A stretch of DNA of 64,000 nt from Telluribacter sp035998675 (GCF_035998675.1 NZ_DASYHI010000019.1:248001-312000), one strand, 5' to 3'. Numbered from the stretch's first letter, positions 42,340 to 52,050 are shown. Numbers and translations: made by a program. Notes: generated from the letters alone by a model not told the origin.

Positions 42340-43293
42340 CTAAAAATTTTGTTCTGACCGTAATTCTATTTCTCTGGGGTAAGGGATCGCCGGAATCAGC
42401 CCCATTTTTTGAATGATAAGCCCACCTACATCCCGGGCAATGTAAGTCATAAGACCACCGCCCAGTCCGGCAAAGCCTTCGCGGCTAATAATGTACAGCT
42501 TGCGGGATAGAGGGTATTTTCTCCGGCCTAAGTCCCGCTGGAACGGCTGGTAATAGTCGGCAATGGAAGCCGGTTCAGCCTTATCCGACACCCCCAATAC
42601 GTGAATGCCTTTAGACAATTCATAGGTAATGGACTCATCGCCGTCACTAATCCAGTTCACCCCAATAAAGCCGATAGACTGGGGATTTTTTCGAACATAA
42701 TCAATTACTTTTTCATTATTACCGGCCGTAAAAATCCGCAACTTAGTAACATCCTCTACATTAAAATGCTTGAGCATATAACCCAGATTGCTGGAATTGG
42801 CATCGTCAAAAACCAGGGTAATCTTGCCGGACTGGTTACTGTCCTTTAGTCCCGACCAGTCGGTTAGGGTACCATTAAAGATTCCTTCCAGTTCGGGCAT
42901 GGTGATCAGACTATCGGAATTGGCCTTGCTGGTAATAAGGGCAATGCCATCAATAGCAATATGCTGCACCCGATGCGCCCCTTCCTGCTTTCGTATAATG
43001 TCTCTTTCTTTTACGGTTAGCTCGCGGGTAACAATGGCCAGGCGGGCGCTGTCCTGCAAAAGCGCCAGAATGGCCTCCTGTTCGGGCCGGTACAAAACAT
43101 TAAAATGAGCTTCCGGATATATTCCCTCGTACGCCCTGGTAAGTGCACTTACTACCGGCCGGAACGACTCGTCCGCGGCTACAGTAATAGTACCCTGGCG
43201 TGGATTATCCAACGAAGAGTCAGAGGTACAACCCGTCCAGATAAAAATACTTATCAGTACACTTGCTATGCCCAGTGACGATCCTCTTTTCAT
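42340..43293 (-). CDS. PstS-like substrate-binding lipoprotein
   Basis: Encodes 317 residues. Lipobox WTGC (Cys22). The fold is that of a type II periplasmic binding protein of the phosphate type: TITVAADESFRPVVSALTRA, LAIVTRELTVKE, HIAIDGIALITSK, ELEGIFNGTLTDWSGL, IGFIGVNWISD. Placed next to TonB/ExbBD rather than with pstCAB, so it may deliver phosphate (or another anion) to a different system or serve as a sensor. Anchored to the membrane. Its phosphate-binding residues cannot be checked by eye. Confidence 0.85.
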   Translation of the reverse strand: MKRGSSLGIASVLISIFIWTGCTSDSSLDNPRQGTITVAADESFRPVVSALTRAYEGIYPEAHFNVLYRPEQEAILALLQDSARLAIVTRELTVKERDIIRKQEGAHRVQHIAIDGIALITSKANSDSLITMPELEGIFNGTLTDWSGLKDSNQSGKITLVFDDANSSNLGYMLKHFNVEDVTKLRIFTAGNNEKVIDYVRKNPQSIGFIGVNWISDGDESITYELSKGIHVLGVSDKAEPASIADYYQPFQRDLGRRKYPLSRKLYIISREGFAGLGGGLMTYIARDVGGLIIQKMGLIPAIPYPREIELRSEQNF

Positions 43294-43309
43294 ATCTCAC
43301 AATTTATGG

Positions 43310-43531
43310 TTACTCTTCACTTCTCTCCCAGTTCTTCCATGCCCGATAACCCCGGTATACGCCATAAGCGATCAACGCCGCACTAAGCAGGTAACGGCCC
43401 CAACTACCTGCCGGTATCAGATTAAAAGACGAGGAGGAGGCGATCAGATAGATCCCTCCTCCTGCGTATACCAGAGCCATCATCATGGAGGTTAGGATTG
43501 AAACCTTCTCATGCAATGGTCTTTCTTTCAT
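43310..43531 (-). CDS. Small membrane protein next to tonB
   Basis: Encodes 73 residues with two hydrophobic helices (SILTSMMMALVYAGGGIYLI and WGRYLLSAALIAYGVYRGY) and a charged tail. No named family. Its start is 6 bases from the tonB stop and its end is 17 bases from the PstS-like start, so it is in the operon. Likely a genuine but unstudied component. Confidence 0.75.
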   Translation of the reverse strand: MKERPLHEKVSILTSMMMALVYAGGGIYLIASSSSFNLIPAGSWGRYLLSAALIAYGVYRGYRAWKNWERSEE

Positions 43532-43536
43532 GAATT

Positions 43537-44361
43537 TTACTCGAGTTGGAAGTTAATCGGCAGGTTGTACTTTACCCGTACCGGACGACCTGACTGCTTT
43601 CCAGGCTTCCACTTAGGCATAGTTTTTACTACCCGCATGGCTTCCTCGTCAGTACCAAATCCCAGTCCTTTCAGTACCGCTACATCCTGGATACTTCCAT
43701 CTGTATTTACAACGAAAGTCAAAAATACTTTACCCGTTACGTTGGCCCGTGAGGCTGCGCTTGGGTACTTGATATTTTTGCTGAGGAACTTGTACATTTC
43801 TGCAATTCCTCCCGGAAATTCCGGCTGCTGTTCTACTACCGTAAAGATTTGCTCTTCGGCCGGAGCAGCTTCAACAACAACACCTCTGCTGGGAGCGGCA
43901 ATTTGCTCAGGAGCAATTATAATCTCTTCAGCATTGGGATCTCCTTTTACGGTTTCCGTTGCAGCTACCGCTTCTTTCAGTTCTTCGACGGTGGGTGGCG
44001 GTGTTTCTTCCGGCACTTCTTCATCTTTCTTTACTTCGGGCGGTAAGAACTTCACCGTATTCACCTTAGGCGTCTCAACGGGCGGCGGTGGTGGTGGTGG
44101 TGGCTCCGTAGGATCAAGGGGTGGCGGCGGTATCTTCATTAGATCCACTTCTACCATTACTTCCTGCTCCTCGCCCGAGTCCATCAGCTTATTAATAAGC
44201 GTTGGAGTAAACATGGCAAGTACAAAAAGAGTGGCTCCAAGTAGGGTAGCACGGTTTATTACACCGCGATAATCCTGACGAAGTGAATACGCACCGTACG
44301 CCTTGTTGCGATTTGCAAACACTATGTCTTCCAGTGTTGCATTCTGGCTTACTTCTGCCAT
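43537..44361 (-). CDS. tonB: Energy transducer TonB
   Basis: Encodes 274 residues. One transmembrane helix (about 37-57), a long proline-rich spacer (PPPPLDPTEPPPPPPPPVET) that can span the periplasm, and the C-terminal TonB domain (QPEFPGGIAEMYKFLSKNIK, KYPSAASRANVTGKVFLTF, GFGTDEEAMRVVKTMPKWKP). It links proton motive force in the ExbBD motor to outer-membrane transporters. In operon with two exbD genes and exbB. The N-terminal helix ends in a MDSGEEQEV cytosolic-type stretch. Confidence 0.95.
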   Translation of the reverse strand: MAEVSQNATLEDIVFANRNKAYGAYSLRQDYRGVINRATLLGATLFVLAMFTPTLINKLMDSGEEQEVMVEVDLMKIPPPPLDPTEPPPPPPPPVETPKVNTVKFLPPEVKKDEEVPEETPPPTVEELKEAVAATETVKGDPNAEEIIIAPEQIAAPSRGVVVEAAPAEEQIFTVVEQQPEFPGGIAEMYKFLSKNIKYPSAASRANVTGKVFLTFVVNTDGSIQDVAVLKGLGFGTDEEAMRVVKTMPKWKPGKQSGRPVRVKYNLPINFQLE

Positions 44362-44402
44362 GGCGCTATTGTTTTTAGGTTAATACAATTTACAAATAAC
44401 TG

Positions 44403-44987
44403 CTACTCTGGCTGAGGAACAACCCGGTCGCCCAAGAGCTTCTTTTCGGATTCCGTTAGTTCATCTACCAGCGCGTAACGCTTTGATTTAGTAATGGCCA
44501 TTTCGTCCAGAATATCCACCATATTTCTATAGGTTGATACAGGTGTCGGCTTCAAAACCACTACAAAAGGATCATTCCCGGCTTCATCCTTCGGATTTTG
44601 GGAATTGATACGGGTTTTGGACTGAAAAACTACATCGCGGATACCCGTACCATACGTGGTCTTTTTCAAAGCTGCCTCGGCGTTGTCATCATCAGCCGCT
44701 ACGCCATCCAGGTACCAGATGTCGTTGTTGCGACCCATAAAGATGGTCAATACCTTGGAGGCCTTCAAAGGCTCAGTTTGCTGCTCCTTCTTGTCTTCCT
44801 GTTTGTCAGGAACATTAAGCGTCATGGAGGTTGGCTTGCTCATGGTGGTCGCGAGCATGAAGAACGTGATCAGGAGGAATCCCAGGTCCACCATGGGAGT
44901 CATGTCTACACGGGTAGACATTTTTTTGGCCCTTACCTTACCATCGCCTTTACCATGCCCACCACCGGCGTCTACTATTTCTGCCAT
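44403..44987 (-). CDS. exbD: ExbD/TolR protein, second paralogue
   Basis: Encodes 194 residues. One N-terminal transmembrane helix carries the essential Asp34 (VDMTPMVDLGFLLITFFML), then a periplasmic domain with long Asp/Lys-rich inserts. Proton channel partner of ExbB. Tandem with another exbD 48 bases upstream. Two dissimilar ExbD copies are usual in Bacteroidota TonB clusters and may act as a heteromer. Confidence 0.92.
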   Translation of the reverse strand: MAEIVDAGGGHGKGDGKVRAKKMSTRVDMTPMVDLGFLLITFFMLATTMSKPTSMTLNVPDKQEDKKEQQTEPLKASKVLTIFMGRNNDIWYLDGVAADDDNAEAALKKTTYGTGIRDVVFQSKTRINSQNPKDEAGNDPFVVVLKPTPVSTYRNMVDILDEMAITKSKRYALVDELTESEKKLLGDRVVPQPE

Positions 44988-45035
44988 TTTTTTGCTTTTT
45001 TTTCAGGTGATATGATACCCTACTTGCTTACCTTA

Positions 45036-45653
45036 CTAGTCAACAGTCCAGCCCGAAGGGGGTTGTTCTGTACCTGTAATCAGGTTGAACTTGTTAATGT
45101 TCTGCGACTGTAGGTTTGTAAGTACATCCTTAAATACCGGGAACTTAGCCATCTGATCTCCCTTAAGGGCCAGTCTAAGCTGTGGATTCGCCTTACGAGC
45201 AGCGTATACCCAGTCGGCTAGTTCGCTCACTCCCGTAGAGTCTACAGGAATACCCGGCTGCTTTACTGCGCTCATCTGCTCGTTGGAAAGTGCTAACCAG
45301 GGTTTCAGTTGATTCAACGGAAATCCAAAACTAGCATTCTGGGCAAATTTGGCTTTCTCCGTATCGCTAAACGAAATACCCTTGGTCTGGCCAATGTTTT
45401 CGAGCATACCGACGCGGGTTGCCTGGGCGTCAACACCAAAGAATACTTTTCCTGAGTTGTCAATACTGATGATCATAATGTTTTCATCAGGTACTTTAAT
45501 TCCGGAAATTGACGTTGGTGTGGTAATCTCGGCAGCTTCATTTGACTTAAATGTAGCTGTCATGATAAAAAACGTAAGCAACAGGAACGCTACATCCGTC
45601 ATGGCTGTCATGTCGGTAGTAGGTGGATGCTTTTTCGGTCTTACTTTTCCCAT
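45036..45653 (-). CDS. exbD: ExbD/TolR protein, first paralogue
   Basis: Encodes 205 residues. A short cytosolic N-terminus, then a transmembrane helix with the conserved Asp20 (TDMTAMTDVAFLLLTFFIM), and a periplasmic domain of about 165 residues. Proton-conducting partner of ExbB. 44 bases downstream of exbB and 48 upstream of the second exbD. Confidence 0.93.
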   Translation of the reverse strand: MGKVRPKKHPPTTDMTAMTDVAFLLLTFFIMTATFKSNEAAEITTPTSISGIKVPDENIMIISIDNSGKVFFGVDAQATRVGMLENIGQTKGISFSDTEKAKFAQNASFGFPLNQLKPWLALSNEQMSAVKQPGIPVDSTGVSELADWVYAARKANPQLRLALKGDQMAKFPVFKDVLTNLQSQNINKFNLITGTEQPPSGWTVD

Positions 45654-45697
45654 ACCTCAAATATATAAGTTTTTTTTATATAAACGAAAAAATAGTA

Positions 45698-46537
45698 TTA
45701 ATAGTGCGCAGCAAAATTTTGCTGGATACTCATACCGATTTCGTCAATGCTATAAGTAAGGTCGTCAACGCGGCTGTTAAGGTACGCATAAGAGATGGTA
45801 GCAATCGCAGCTGTACCGATACCCAATGCGGTATTAATCAAGGCCTCAGAGATACCTGTTGCCAGTGCAGCGGAGTCAGGCTGACCCGAAGTACCTAACG
45901 CAGCAAAGGCCTTAATCATTCCAATTACCGTTCCCAGAAGCGCCAAAAGCGTAGATGCTGACGCCAATGTAGCGATAATAGTCAGGTTCTTTTGCAGCAT
46001 AGGCATTTCGAGCGTAGTGGCTTCTTCTATTTCCTTCTGCAAAGCGGCCAACTTTTGTTCTTTGTCAAGGTTGGTTTCACTGATAAGCTGCTTATACTTT
46101 TCCAGACCGGCTTTAATTACGTTGCCCACTGATCCTTTCTGCTTGTCGCACTCGCGGATAGCTTCGTCGATTTGGTTTTTGTCGAGCAGGCTTCTGATTT
46201 TGCGAACAAACGCATCAATGTTACCACTACCACTTGCTTTACCCAGGGTAATCAAACGCTCAATTGTAAATACTAAAACAATCAAAAAACAGGTCATCAA
46301 AATAGGTACAATAGGTCCGCCTTTGTAAACGATACCGTAATAATCACCTGGCTTTGGACCTTTTTCGTGATCACCATCAATGAAGTGATCGGGAGACCCC
46401 AACACAAACAGATAAATTGAAAGGGCAATCACAAACAAAACGGGAATCACCAACGCTGGGTTCAAACCGCCTTTGCCTTTCTTGGGTGCTGCTGCAGGCT
46501 TGGCTGCGGGTGCCGGAGTCGAAGCTTTCTTTTCCAT
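45698..46537 (-). CDS. exbB: ExbB/TolQ/MotA proton channel protein
   Basis: Encodes 279 residues. A Lys/Ala/Pro-rich N-terminal tail (PAPAAKPAAAPKKGKGG) precedes three transmembrane segments (about 30-48, 77-97, and the pair near 190-250). The family core is LASASTLLALLGTVIGMIKA followed by GISEALINTALGIGTAAIAT, lining the proton path with ExbD's Asp. First gene of the energy-transduction operon; a good Bacteroidota promoter lies 113 bases upstream. Confidence 0.95.
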   Translation of the reverse strand: MEKKASTPAPAAKPAAAPKKGKGGLNPALVIPVLFVIALSIYLFVLGSPDHFIDGDHEKGPKPGDYYGIVYKGGPIVPILMTCFLIVLVFTIERLITLGKASGSGNIDAFVRKIRSLLDKNQIDEAIRECDKQKGSVGNVIKAGLEKYKQLISETNLDKEQKLAALQKEIEEATTLEMPMLQKNLTIIATLASASTLLALLGTVIGMIKAFAALGTSGQPDSAALATGISEALINTALGIGTAAIATISYAYLNSRVDDLTYSIDEIGMSIQQNFAAHY

Positions 46538-46649
46538 CAGACTTACTTTTAAAGGGTTAATTTAGATTTTTGGTTGTGAATAAAAGAAAAATTTGGATAA
46601 ATGAACTTTTGTAAAATAAAATTTTGATTAAGGTTAAAAAAGAGCATTA

Positions 46650-46684
46650 CAAAAGTATGTGTTTTCCTTTTAAAAAAAAGCAAA
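46650..46684 (-). promoter_or_regulatory. Candidate promoter of the exbB-exbD-exbD-tonB operon
   Basis: On the minus strand TTTG (complement of 46681-46684) is followed after 23 bases by TACTTTTG (complement of 46650-46657), a full match to TTTG/TAnnTTTG. It is 113 bases upstream of exbB. Confidence 0.6.
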
Positions 46685-47328
46685 GGTTTCTTCAGTTTTT
46701 TTAGAGCTTTTAAAGTACTTGAATAAAAAATTGTACTATTACCAGCCCGGGGAACTTCAGAAATTAGCCGTCATAGAAGCTATTGCTTTGACAATCAATT
46801 ATCTGGATAAGCATACTTCACTTTTACTTATTGTACTATTATTTGCTGATATACGAATTTGATTTCAATATACCCCCAAATCGGATTCGAAAATTAGCCT
46901 CTTAACAACAAAAAAGCAAATTTTATTCGGAAGGGCCTTCCCAACTCAAGTAACTACCAATGGGCGGGGATTTGGTACAGAAAGGCGACTCTTCTACAAA
47001 CATACCTTTCATAAAGGGAGCTGTTTTGGAAATCTACCTCCCTTTTTATTCTGGTCGTCTAAAATGGCTGCTTTTTCCCGATTGACCTAAGGTAATTAAC
47101 CTGGCTAACATACCGTTGCCAACAAATTGCCTCTGTTCTATTTTATCTCAGGAAATTTTCCGGCTGCTCCTGTGCTCCTCCCGTTCTGGCCAAAACCAAA
47201 ACTTTCATTATACGCAGCCCATAATAGAAGTTGTTCTTAGGTACGAATTATATGGCAGTTTTGGTATAAGAAATTGCCTATTTTATTGCATCTATTTAAA
47301 TTTATACTAATTATCACCTTATATTTAT

Positions 47329-47336
47329 TACATTTG
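47329..47336 (+). promoter_or_regulatory. Candidate -7 box (TACATTTG) for the S24 regulator
   Basis: Matches TAnnTTTG, 52 bases before the ATG at 47389. No -33 TTG at the right distance. Confidence 0.4.
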
Positions 47337-47388
47337 TGTCATAAATATATTTAAGTTTTATTATACACCAGCAACCTCTTTAATACAA

Positions 47389-48093
47389 ATGGCTTCCAGA
47401 TTCGACAACGACTCTTCTGTTCAGGAAAGGCTAAAGCAGGTATTTGATGCCCTGGGCATTAGTATTTATCAGATAGCCAAAGACTTAGACGAGAATTCTT
47501 CTAAGTTCTATAATATTCTGAACGGGCGCGCCAAGCCATCGTATGATACGATTATCCGGATTCTGGATCATTACCCGCAGGTAAGCGCCGACTTCCTGTT
47601 TCGTGGTGTAAAGCCCATTCTTCACGGAGCTGACCCCTCCAATGCCCACCTGGTATCCAATGAAATATCGTATGTGGAGGTACCTTTTGTCCCCGTTAAG
47701 TTTCACGCCAGCTTCGTGGAGACCTTTACGGACGGATTCCGTTATGCCGACCTGGATACCTATAGTGTAAGTACCGAAGCTACCAAAGGCCTGCGTGATC
47801 CCATTATTATTGAGATTTCGGGCAACAGCATGAGCCCACAACTGGTTAATGGAGCGAAAGTAATGGTAGTTCCCGTTGATCCGGGTGACTGGATTTATCA
47901 GTCAGGCGGCGTGTTTGCTGTGATTTATCGTGATTTTTTTGTGGTAAAACGTATCCGTGAAAACGAGCTGCTCACCAAACGCTACCTTACTTTACATTCC
48001 GACAATCCCCTGGGAGGAAGTGTGAGTGTACCGGCTGACGAACTCAGAGGGCTGTGGCGGGTGGCTCATATCGTAAGCGCCCCGGTTGAGTAG
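47389..48093 (+). CDS. Transcriptional regulator, HTH plus S24/LexA-like domain
   Basis: Encodes 234 residues. An XRE-type helix-turn-helix (RLKQVFDALGISIYQIAKDL, FYNILNGRAKPSYDTI) occupies residues 12-62. A LexA-like peptidase domain follows (about 95-230). The catalytic dyad is present: Ser147 in SGNSMSP and Lys187 in FFVVKRI. No obvious Ala-Gly or Cys-Gly cleavage site is seen in the linker, so self-cleavage on DNA damage is possible but not proved. Located just upstream of a UvrD/PcrA helicase; linkage to DNA repair regulation is plausible. Confidence 0.88.
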   Translation: MASRFDNDSSVQERLKQVFDALGISIYQIAKDLDENSSKFYNILNGRAKPSYDTIIRILDHYPQVSADFLFRGVKPILHGADPSNAHLVSNEISYVEVPFVPVKFHASFVETFTDGFRYADLDTYSVSTEATKGLRDPIIIEISGNSMSPQLVNGAKVMVVPVDPGDWIYQSGGVFAVIYRDFFVVKRIRENELLTKRYLTLHSDNPLGGSVSVPADELRGLWRVAHIVSAPVE

Positions 48094-48177
48094 CCACCGA
48101 AGGCTAATTCATTCTTTGGTTTTTCCTAACTTTGGGCCTTACTACTTTACGAAGACTACGGAAACGAGGAGAAACTT

Positions 48178-50433
48178 ATGAATGATTATTTGTCGAGTCT
48201 GAACGAGCCCCAGCGCCAGGCCGTTACCCACGGCGACGGTCCGCTGATGATTATTGCCGGGGCCGGATCGGGCAAAACACGCGTACTGACTTATAGAATA
48301 GCCTACCTGATAGAAAACGGGGTGGATCCGTTCCGGATTCTTTCCCTGACCTTTACTAATAAGGCCTCCGCCGAAATGCGGCAGCGTATCGAAAAAGCGG
48401 TTGGCTACGAGGCCCGCAATATCTGGATGGGTACCTTCCACGCGGTATTTGCCAAGATACTGCGCATCGAGGCCCGCTACCTGGGCTACACCAGCGACTT
48501 TTCTATTTACGACACCGACGACTCCAAGTCGCTGCTGCGCTCTATTATAAAGGAGTTCGGGCTGGACGACAAGACCTATAAGGCCAATGTGATATTTAAC
48601 AGGATATCGGGTGCCAAGAACCGGCTCGTGTCGGCTGACGACTACCTCAACAACGCCATCATCAGGGCCGACGACGACGCGGCCCGCATGCCCGAGATTG
48701 GTCGGCTCTACAAAGCGTACGTCACACGCTGCTTCCAGGCCAACGCCATGGACTTCGACGACCTGCTGTTCAACACCAATATACTTTTCCGAGACTTCCC
48801 CGAAGTACTTCATAAGTACCAGCACAAGTTTCAGCACGTGATGGTGGATGAGTTTCAGGATACCAACGTGTCGCAGTACCTTATTACGCGCAAACTGTCG
48901 GCGGTACACCGTAATATATGTGTTGTGGGCGACGATGCCCAGAGTATCTACGCCTTCCGGGGGGCTAACATCGAGAACATCCTGAACTTTGAAAAGGACT
49001 TTCCAGATGTACGTACCATCAAGCTCGAGCAGAACTATCGCTCCACCCAGACCATCGTCAACGTTGCCAACTCCATTATAGAACGGAACAAGGCGCAGCT
49101 GAAAAAGAATGTCTTCACCGAAAACGACGAAGGTACCCTCATTGAAGTCATCAAGGCTAACTCCGACAACGAGGAAGGCCGACTGATTGCTACCTCTATC
49201 TTCGAAGAGAAGATGCAGCACAGCCTGCACAATACCAACTTCGCTATTCTGTACCGTACCAATGCCCAGTCGCGGGCCTTCGAGGAAGCTCTTCGCAAGC
49301 TGGGCATCAAGTACCGTATTGTGGGTGGGCTTTCTTTTTACCAGCGCAAAGAAATTAAGGACCTGCTGGCATATCTGCGTTTCACGGTGAACCAGCAGGA
49401 CGAGGAAGCCTTCAAGCGGATTATCAACCTACCTAAGCGGGGCATTGGCGACACAACCGTTGCCAAAATCACCGTAACGGCGGCCGAACGCCAGGTACCT
49501 ATCTGGGAGGTAGTTGCTAACATTCACCAGTACGTAGGTGGGCGCTCCGCTTCGCCCATTGAGCAGTTTTCCACCCTTATCAAAAGTTTTAAGCTGCTGA
49601 TAGAACAGGGCAAAGATGCCTACGAAGTAGCTTCACACATTGCCAAAACCTCGGGCCTGCTGCGGGAGCTGTACGAAGACAAAACCGTGGAGGGGCTGTC
49701 GCGCTACGAAAACGTACAGGAATTGCTCAACGCTATTAAGGAATACGTTGATAACGCCGAAACGGACGATAAATCGCTGAGCTCTTTCCTGCAGTCGGTG
49801 TCGCTGCTGACCAATGCCGACGAGCCCGACGACGATGGCGACAACGACCGCGTAACGATGATGACTATCCACTCGGCCAAGGGTCTGGAGTTCCGGAACG
49901 TGTACGTAGTAGGGATGGAAGAAGACCTGTTTCCCAGCCAGATGATGCTCGAAAGCCGGCAGGACCTGGAAGAGGAGCGGCGGCTGTTTTACGTAGCCAT
50001 TACCCGGGCCGAACAAAAGCTTACTTTTTCCTACGCCGAAAGCCGCTACCAGTGGGGCCGCCTGAAAATGTGTGAACCCAGCCGTTTCCTGATGGAGGTA
50101 GACCAGCGCTTCCTCAATGCCTCCAAAACCACCCGCAACCTGGCCGAGCGCGAAACCTCGCCCACGCCCATGGGTTTCCTCAAGAACCTGACCCAGCGCC
50201 CAGCCGCCTCAAAACCTGCCGCCGCCAGCAATCATGTACCTTCCTCTGACTTTACCCCCAGCGATACCTCCGGCCTGGCCGAAGGGCAGCGGGTGGAGCA
50301 TCCGAAGTTTGGCTTTGGGGTAGTAAGCAAAGTAGACATAAACGGTACCGACCGCAAAGCCGTGGTTAAATTTGACAGCGTCGGGGAAAAGACACTGCTG
50401 TTGAGTTTTGCCAAGCTTAAGATTTTAAATTAA
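48178..50433 (+). CDS. UvrD/PcrA-type ATP-dependent DNA helicase
   Basis: Encodes 751 residues, superfamily 1A 3'-5' helicase. Motif I AGAGSGKT (27-34), Ia LTFTNKASAEM, II MVDEFQDTN, III VGDDAQSIYAFRGA, IV LEQNYRS, V TIHSAKGLEF and VI YVAITRAEQKLTFSYA are all present. The C-terminal tail includes HPKFGFGVVSKVD, the tudor-like RNA-polymerase-binding end found in PcrA/UvrD. Functions in nucleotide-excision and mismatch repair, and in removing stalled polymerase. It lies 84 bases after the regulator gene. Confidence 0.95.
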   Translation: MNDYLSSLNEPQRQAVTHGDGPLMIIAGAGSGKTRVLTYRIAYLIENGVDPFRILSLTFTNKASAEMRQRIEKAVGYEARNIWMGTFHAVFAKILRIEARYLGYTSDFSIYDTDDSKSLLRSIIKEFGLDDKTYKANVIFNRISGAKNRLVSADDYLNNAIIRADDDAARMPEIGRLYKAYVTRCFQANAMDFDDLLFNTNILFRDFPEVLHKYQHKFQHVMVDEFQDTNVSQYLITRKLSAVHRNICVVGDDAQSIYAFRGANIENILNFEKDFPDVRTIKLEQNYRSTQTIVNVANSIIERNKAQLKKNVFTENDEGTLIEVIKANSDNEEGRLIATSIFEEKMQHSLHNTNFAILYRTNAQSRAFEEALRKLGIKYRIVGGLSFYQRKEIKDLLAYLRFTVNQQDEEAFKRIINLPKRGIGDTTVAKITVTAAERQVPIWEVVANIHQYVGGRSASPIEQFSTLIKSFKLLIEQGKDAYEVASHIAKTSGLLRELYEDKTVEGLSRYENVQELLNAIKEYVDNAETDDKSLSSFLQSVSLLTNADEPDDDGDNDRVTMMTIHSAKGLEFRNVYVVGMEEDLFPSQMMLESRQDLEEERRLFYVAITRAEQKLTFSYAESRYQWGRLKMCEPSRFLMEVDQRFLNASKTTRNLAERETSPTPMGFLKNLTQRPAASKPAAASNHVPSSDFTPSDTSGLAEGQRVEHPKFGFGVVSKVDINGTDRKAVVKFDSVGEKTLLLSFAKLKILN

Positions 50434-50510
50434 TCTCCTCAATTTCCTATATTTTCAAAACCTAAACCTTTACACTATACTTCCTATCCTAGAAACCTAC
50501 TTACACGACT

Positions 50511-52007
50511 ATGTTCAATGACAATGACCTAACCCAAATAAAAGCGCGTGGCAGCGATGTTGCGCTGGTAGAAGAACAAATCAAGTACTTTATAGATGGC
50601 TTTCCTTTTTTGCCGCTTGCGAAGGCAGCTACGGTTGGGGAGGGGATTATCCGGCTGTCGGACGAGCAGATTCAGCAGCTAACGGCCGATTACGACCAAA
50701 GTGCCGCCGAAGGAGAAATAAGCCTCCTGAAATTTGTACCTGCCTCAGGAGCTGCTACCCGTATGTTCAAGTCGCTGTTTGCTTTTCTGGAAGAAGGTAA
50801 AAGTGATAAGTCCGTGGAAGAATTTTTTGACCGCCTCTCCGACTTCGCTTTTTATGAGGACCTGCAGGAAGCCCTCGCCTCCGACGACCTCGATATAAGT
50901 ACCGCCGACCGTACCACCATAGCTGATTACTTCCTGACCGACAAAGGACTGGGGTATGGTACCCTGCCCAAGGGCTTGCTTGAGTTTCACCGCTACCCTA
51001 ACGGCTCCCGCACCCCGCTGGAAGAGCACCTGGTAGAGGGCGCCCTGTATGCCAACGCCGGTGGCCGCGTACAGCTGCACTTTACGGTATCGCCGGAGCA
51101 CCGCGATAAATTCGAAAAACTGTTGGTGGAAGTACTTCCTGCCTACGAAAGCCAGTTTGGGGTGAAGTACTACGTGTCTTTCTCGGAGCAAAAAGCGTCA
51201 ACGGATACCATTGCCGTTAATATGGATAATACCCCCTTCCGCGAAAAAGACGGGGGGCTGTTGTTCCGGCCGGCCGGGCACGGTGCGCTACTCGAAAACC
51301 TGGCGGGGCTGGACGCGGATGTCATATTTACCAAAAACATTGACAACGTAGTACCTGACCGCCTGAAAGATACCACCGTCACCTACAAGAAAGCCCTGGC
51401 CGGGGTACTTCTGAGTTATCAGAAACAAATATTCAGCTACCTGCAGAAACTTGAAAAAGGCCCTGACAGCGCGCTGCTGGACGAGCTGGACCAGTTTTTC
51501 CGGCAGGAGCTATCCGTACGCCCTCCTCAAAAGTTCAATAGCTGGACCGACGAAGAGAAAACGGCTTATTTTCTTAAAAAACTGGACCGTCCGCTGCGGG
51601 TATGTGGCATGGTGAAAAACGAAGGCGAACCCGGCGGTGGCCCCTTCTGGGCCGACAACACCGACGGCTCGGCTTCCTTACAGATTGTGGAGTCGGCGCA
51701 GGTTGACATGGAAGATGAGGCGCAGAAAGCTACTTTCAAGAATGCTACCCACTTCAACCCCGTAGACCTGGTGTGCGCCATGAAAAACCGCCACGGCCAA
51801 AGCTATGACCTGCGCCAGTTCCGCGACCCAATGACCGGTTTTGTATCCAACAAATCCAAAGATGGTAAGGAGCTGAAAGCGCAGGAGCTGCCCGGCCTCT
51901 GGAATGGCTCCATGGCCAACTGGAATACGTTATTCGTAGAGGTACCTCTTGTTACATTCAACCCGGTAAAAACGGTCAACGACCTGTTGCGGGAGCAGCA
52001 CCAGTAA
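50511..52007 (+). CDS. DUF4301 family protein
   Basis: Encodes 498 residues. DUF4301 blocks such as LLKFVPASGAATRMFKSLFA and HFTVSPEHRDKFEKLL are visible, with PFREKDGGLLFRPAGHGALL further on. The fold resembles a nucleotide-sugar or phosphosugar enzyme in some predictions, but biochemical function is unknown to me. Cytosolic, no signal. Follows the helicase by 77 bases and ends at a strong terminator shared with glycogen synthase. Confidence 0.88.
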   Translation: MFNDNDLTQIKARGSDVALVEEQIKYFIDGFPFLPLAKAATVGEGIIRLSDEQIQQLTADYDQSAAEGEISLLKFVPASGAATRMFKSLFAFLEEGKSDKSVEEFFDRLSDFAFYEDLQEALASDDLDISTADRTTIADYFLTDKGLGYGTLPKGLLEFHRYPNGSRTPLEEHLVEGALYANAGGRVQLHFTVSPEHRDKFEKLLVEVLPAYESQFGVKYYVSFSEQKASTDTIAVNMDNTPFREKDGGLLFRPAGHGALLENLAGLDADVIFTKNIDNVVPDRLKDTTVTYKKALAGVLLSYQKQIFSYLQKLEKGPDSALLDELDQFFRQELSVRPPQKFNSWTDEEKTAYFLKKLDRPLRVCGMVKNEGEPGGGPFWADNTDGSASLQIVESAQVDMEDEAQKATFKNATHFNPVDLVCAMKNRHGQSYDLRQFRDPMTGFVSNKSKDGKELKAQELPGLWNGSMANWNTLFVEVPLVTFNPVKTVNDLLREQHQ

Positions 52008-52050
52008 GGTACCCCTGTAAGTACCTATAATATAAGTACCTATAATTAAA

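Larger units (their letters stand above)
46538..47388. other. 851-base gap with two divergent promoters, no gene seen
   Basis: AT-rich. It separates the divergent exbB operon and the S24 regulator gene. A 64-codon open frame at 47116-47310 has no signal, family features or sensible start context and is left out. No repeat or RNA gene was recognised. The length exceeds what two promoters need, so a small RNA or a lost gene is possible. Confidence 0.5.

Noticed and set aside
47116..47310. 64-codon frame in the gap before the S24 regulator
   Set aside because: Cys/Leu/Tyr-rich with no start context, no homologue type recognised and no operon partner.
48142..49230. Long minus-strand frame opposite the UvrD helicase gene
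   Set aside because: Lies over helicase motifs I-IV on the other strand; no family features.
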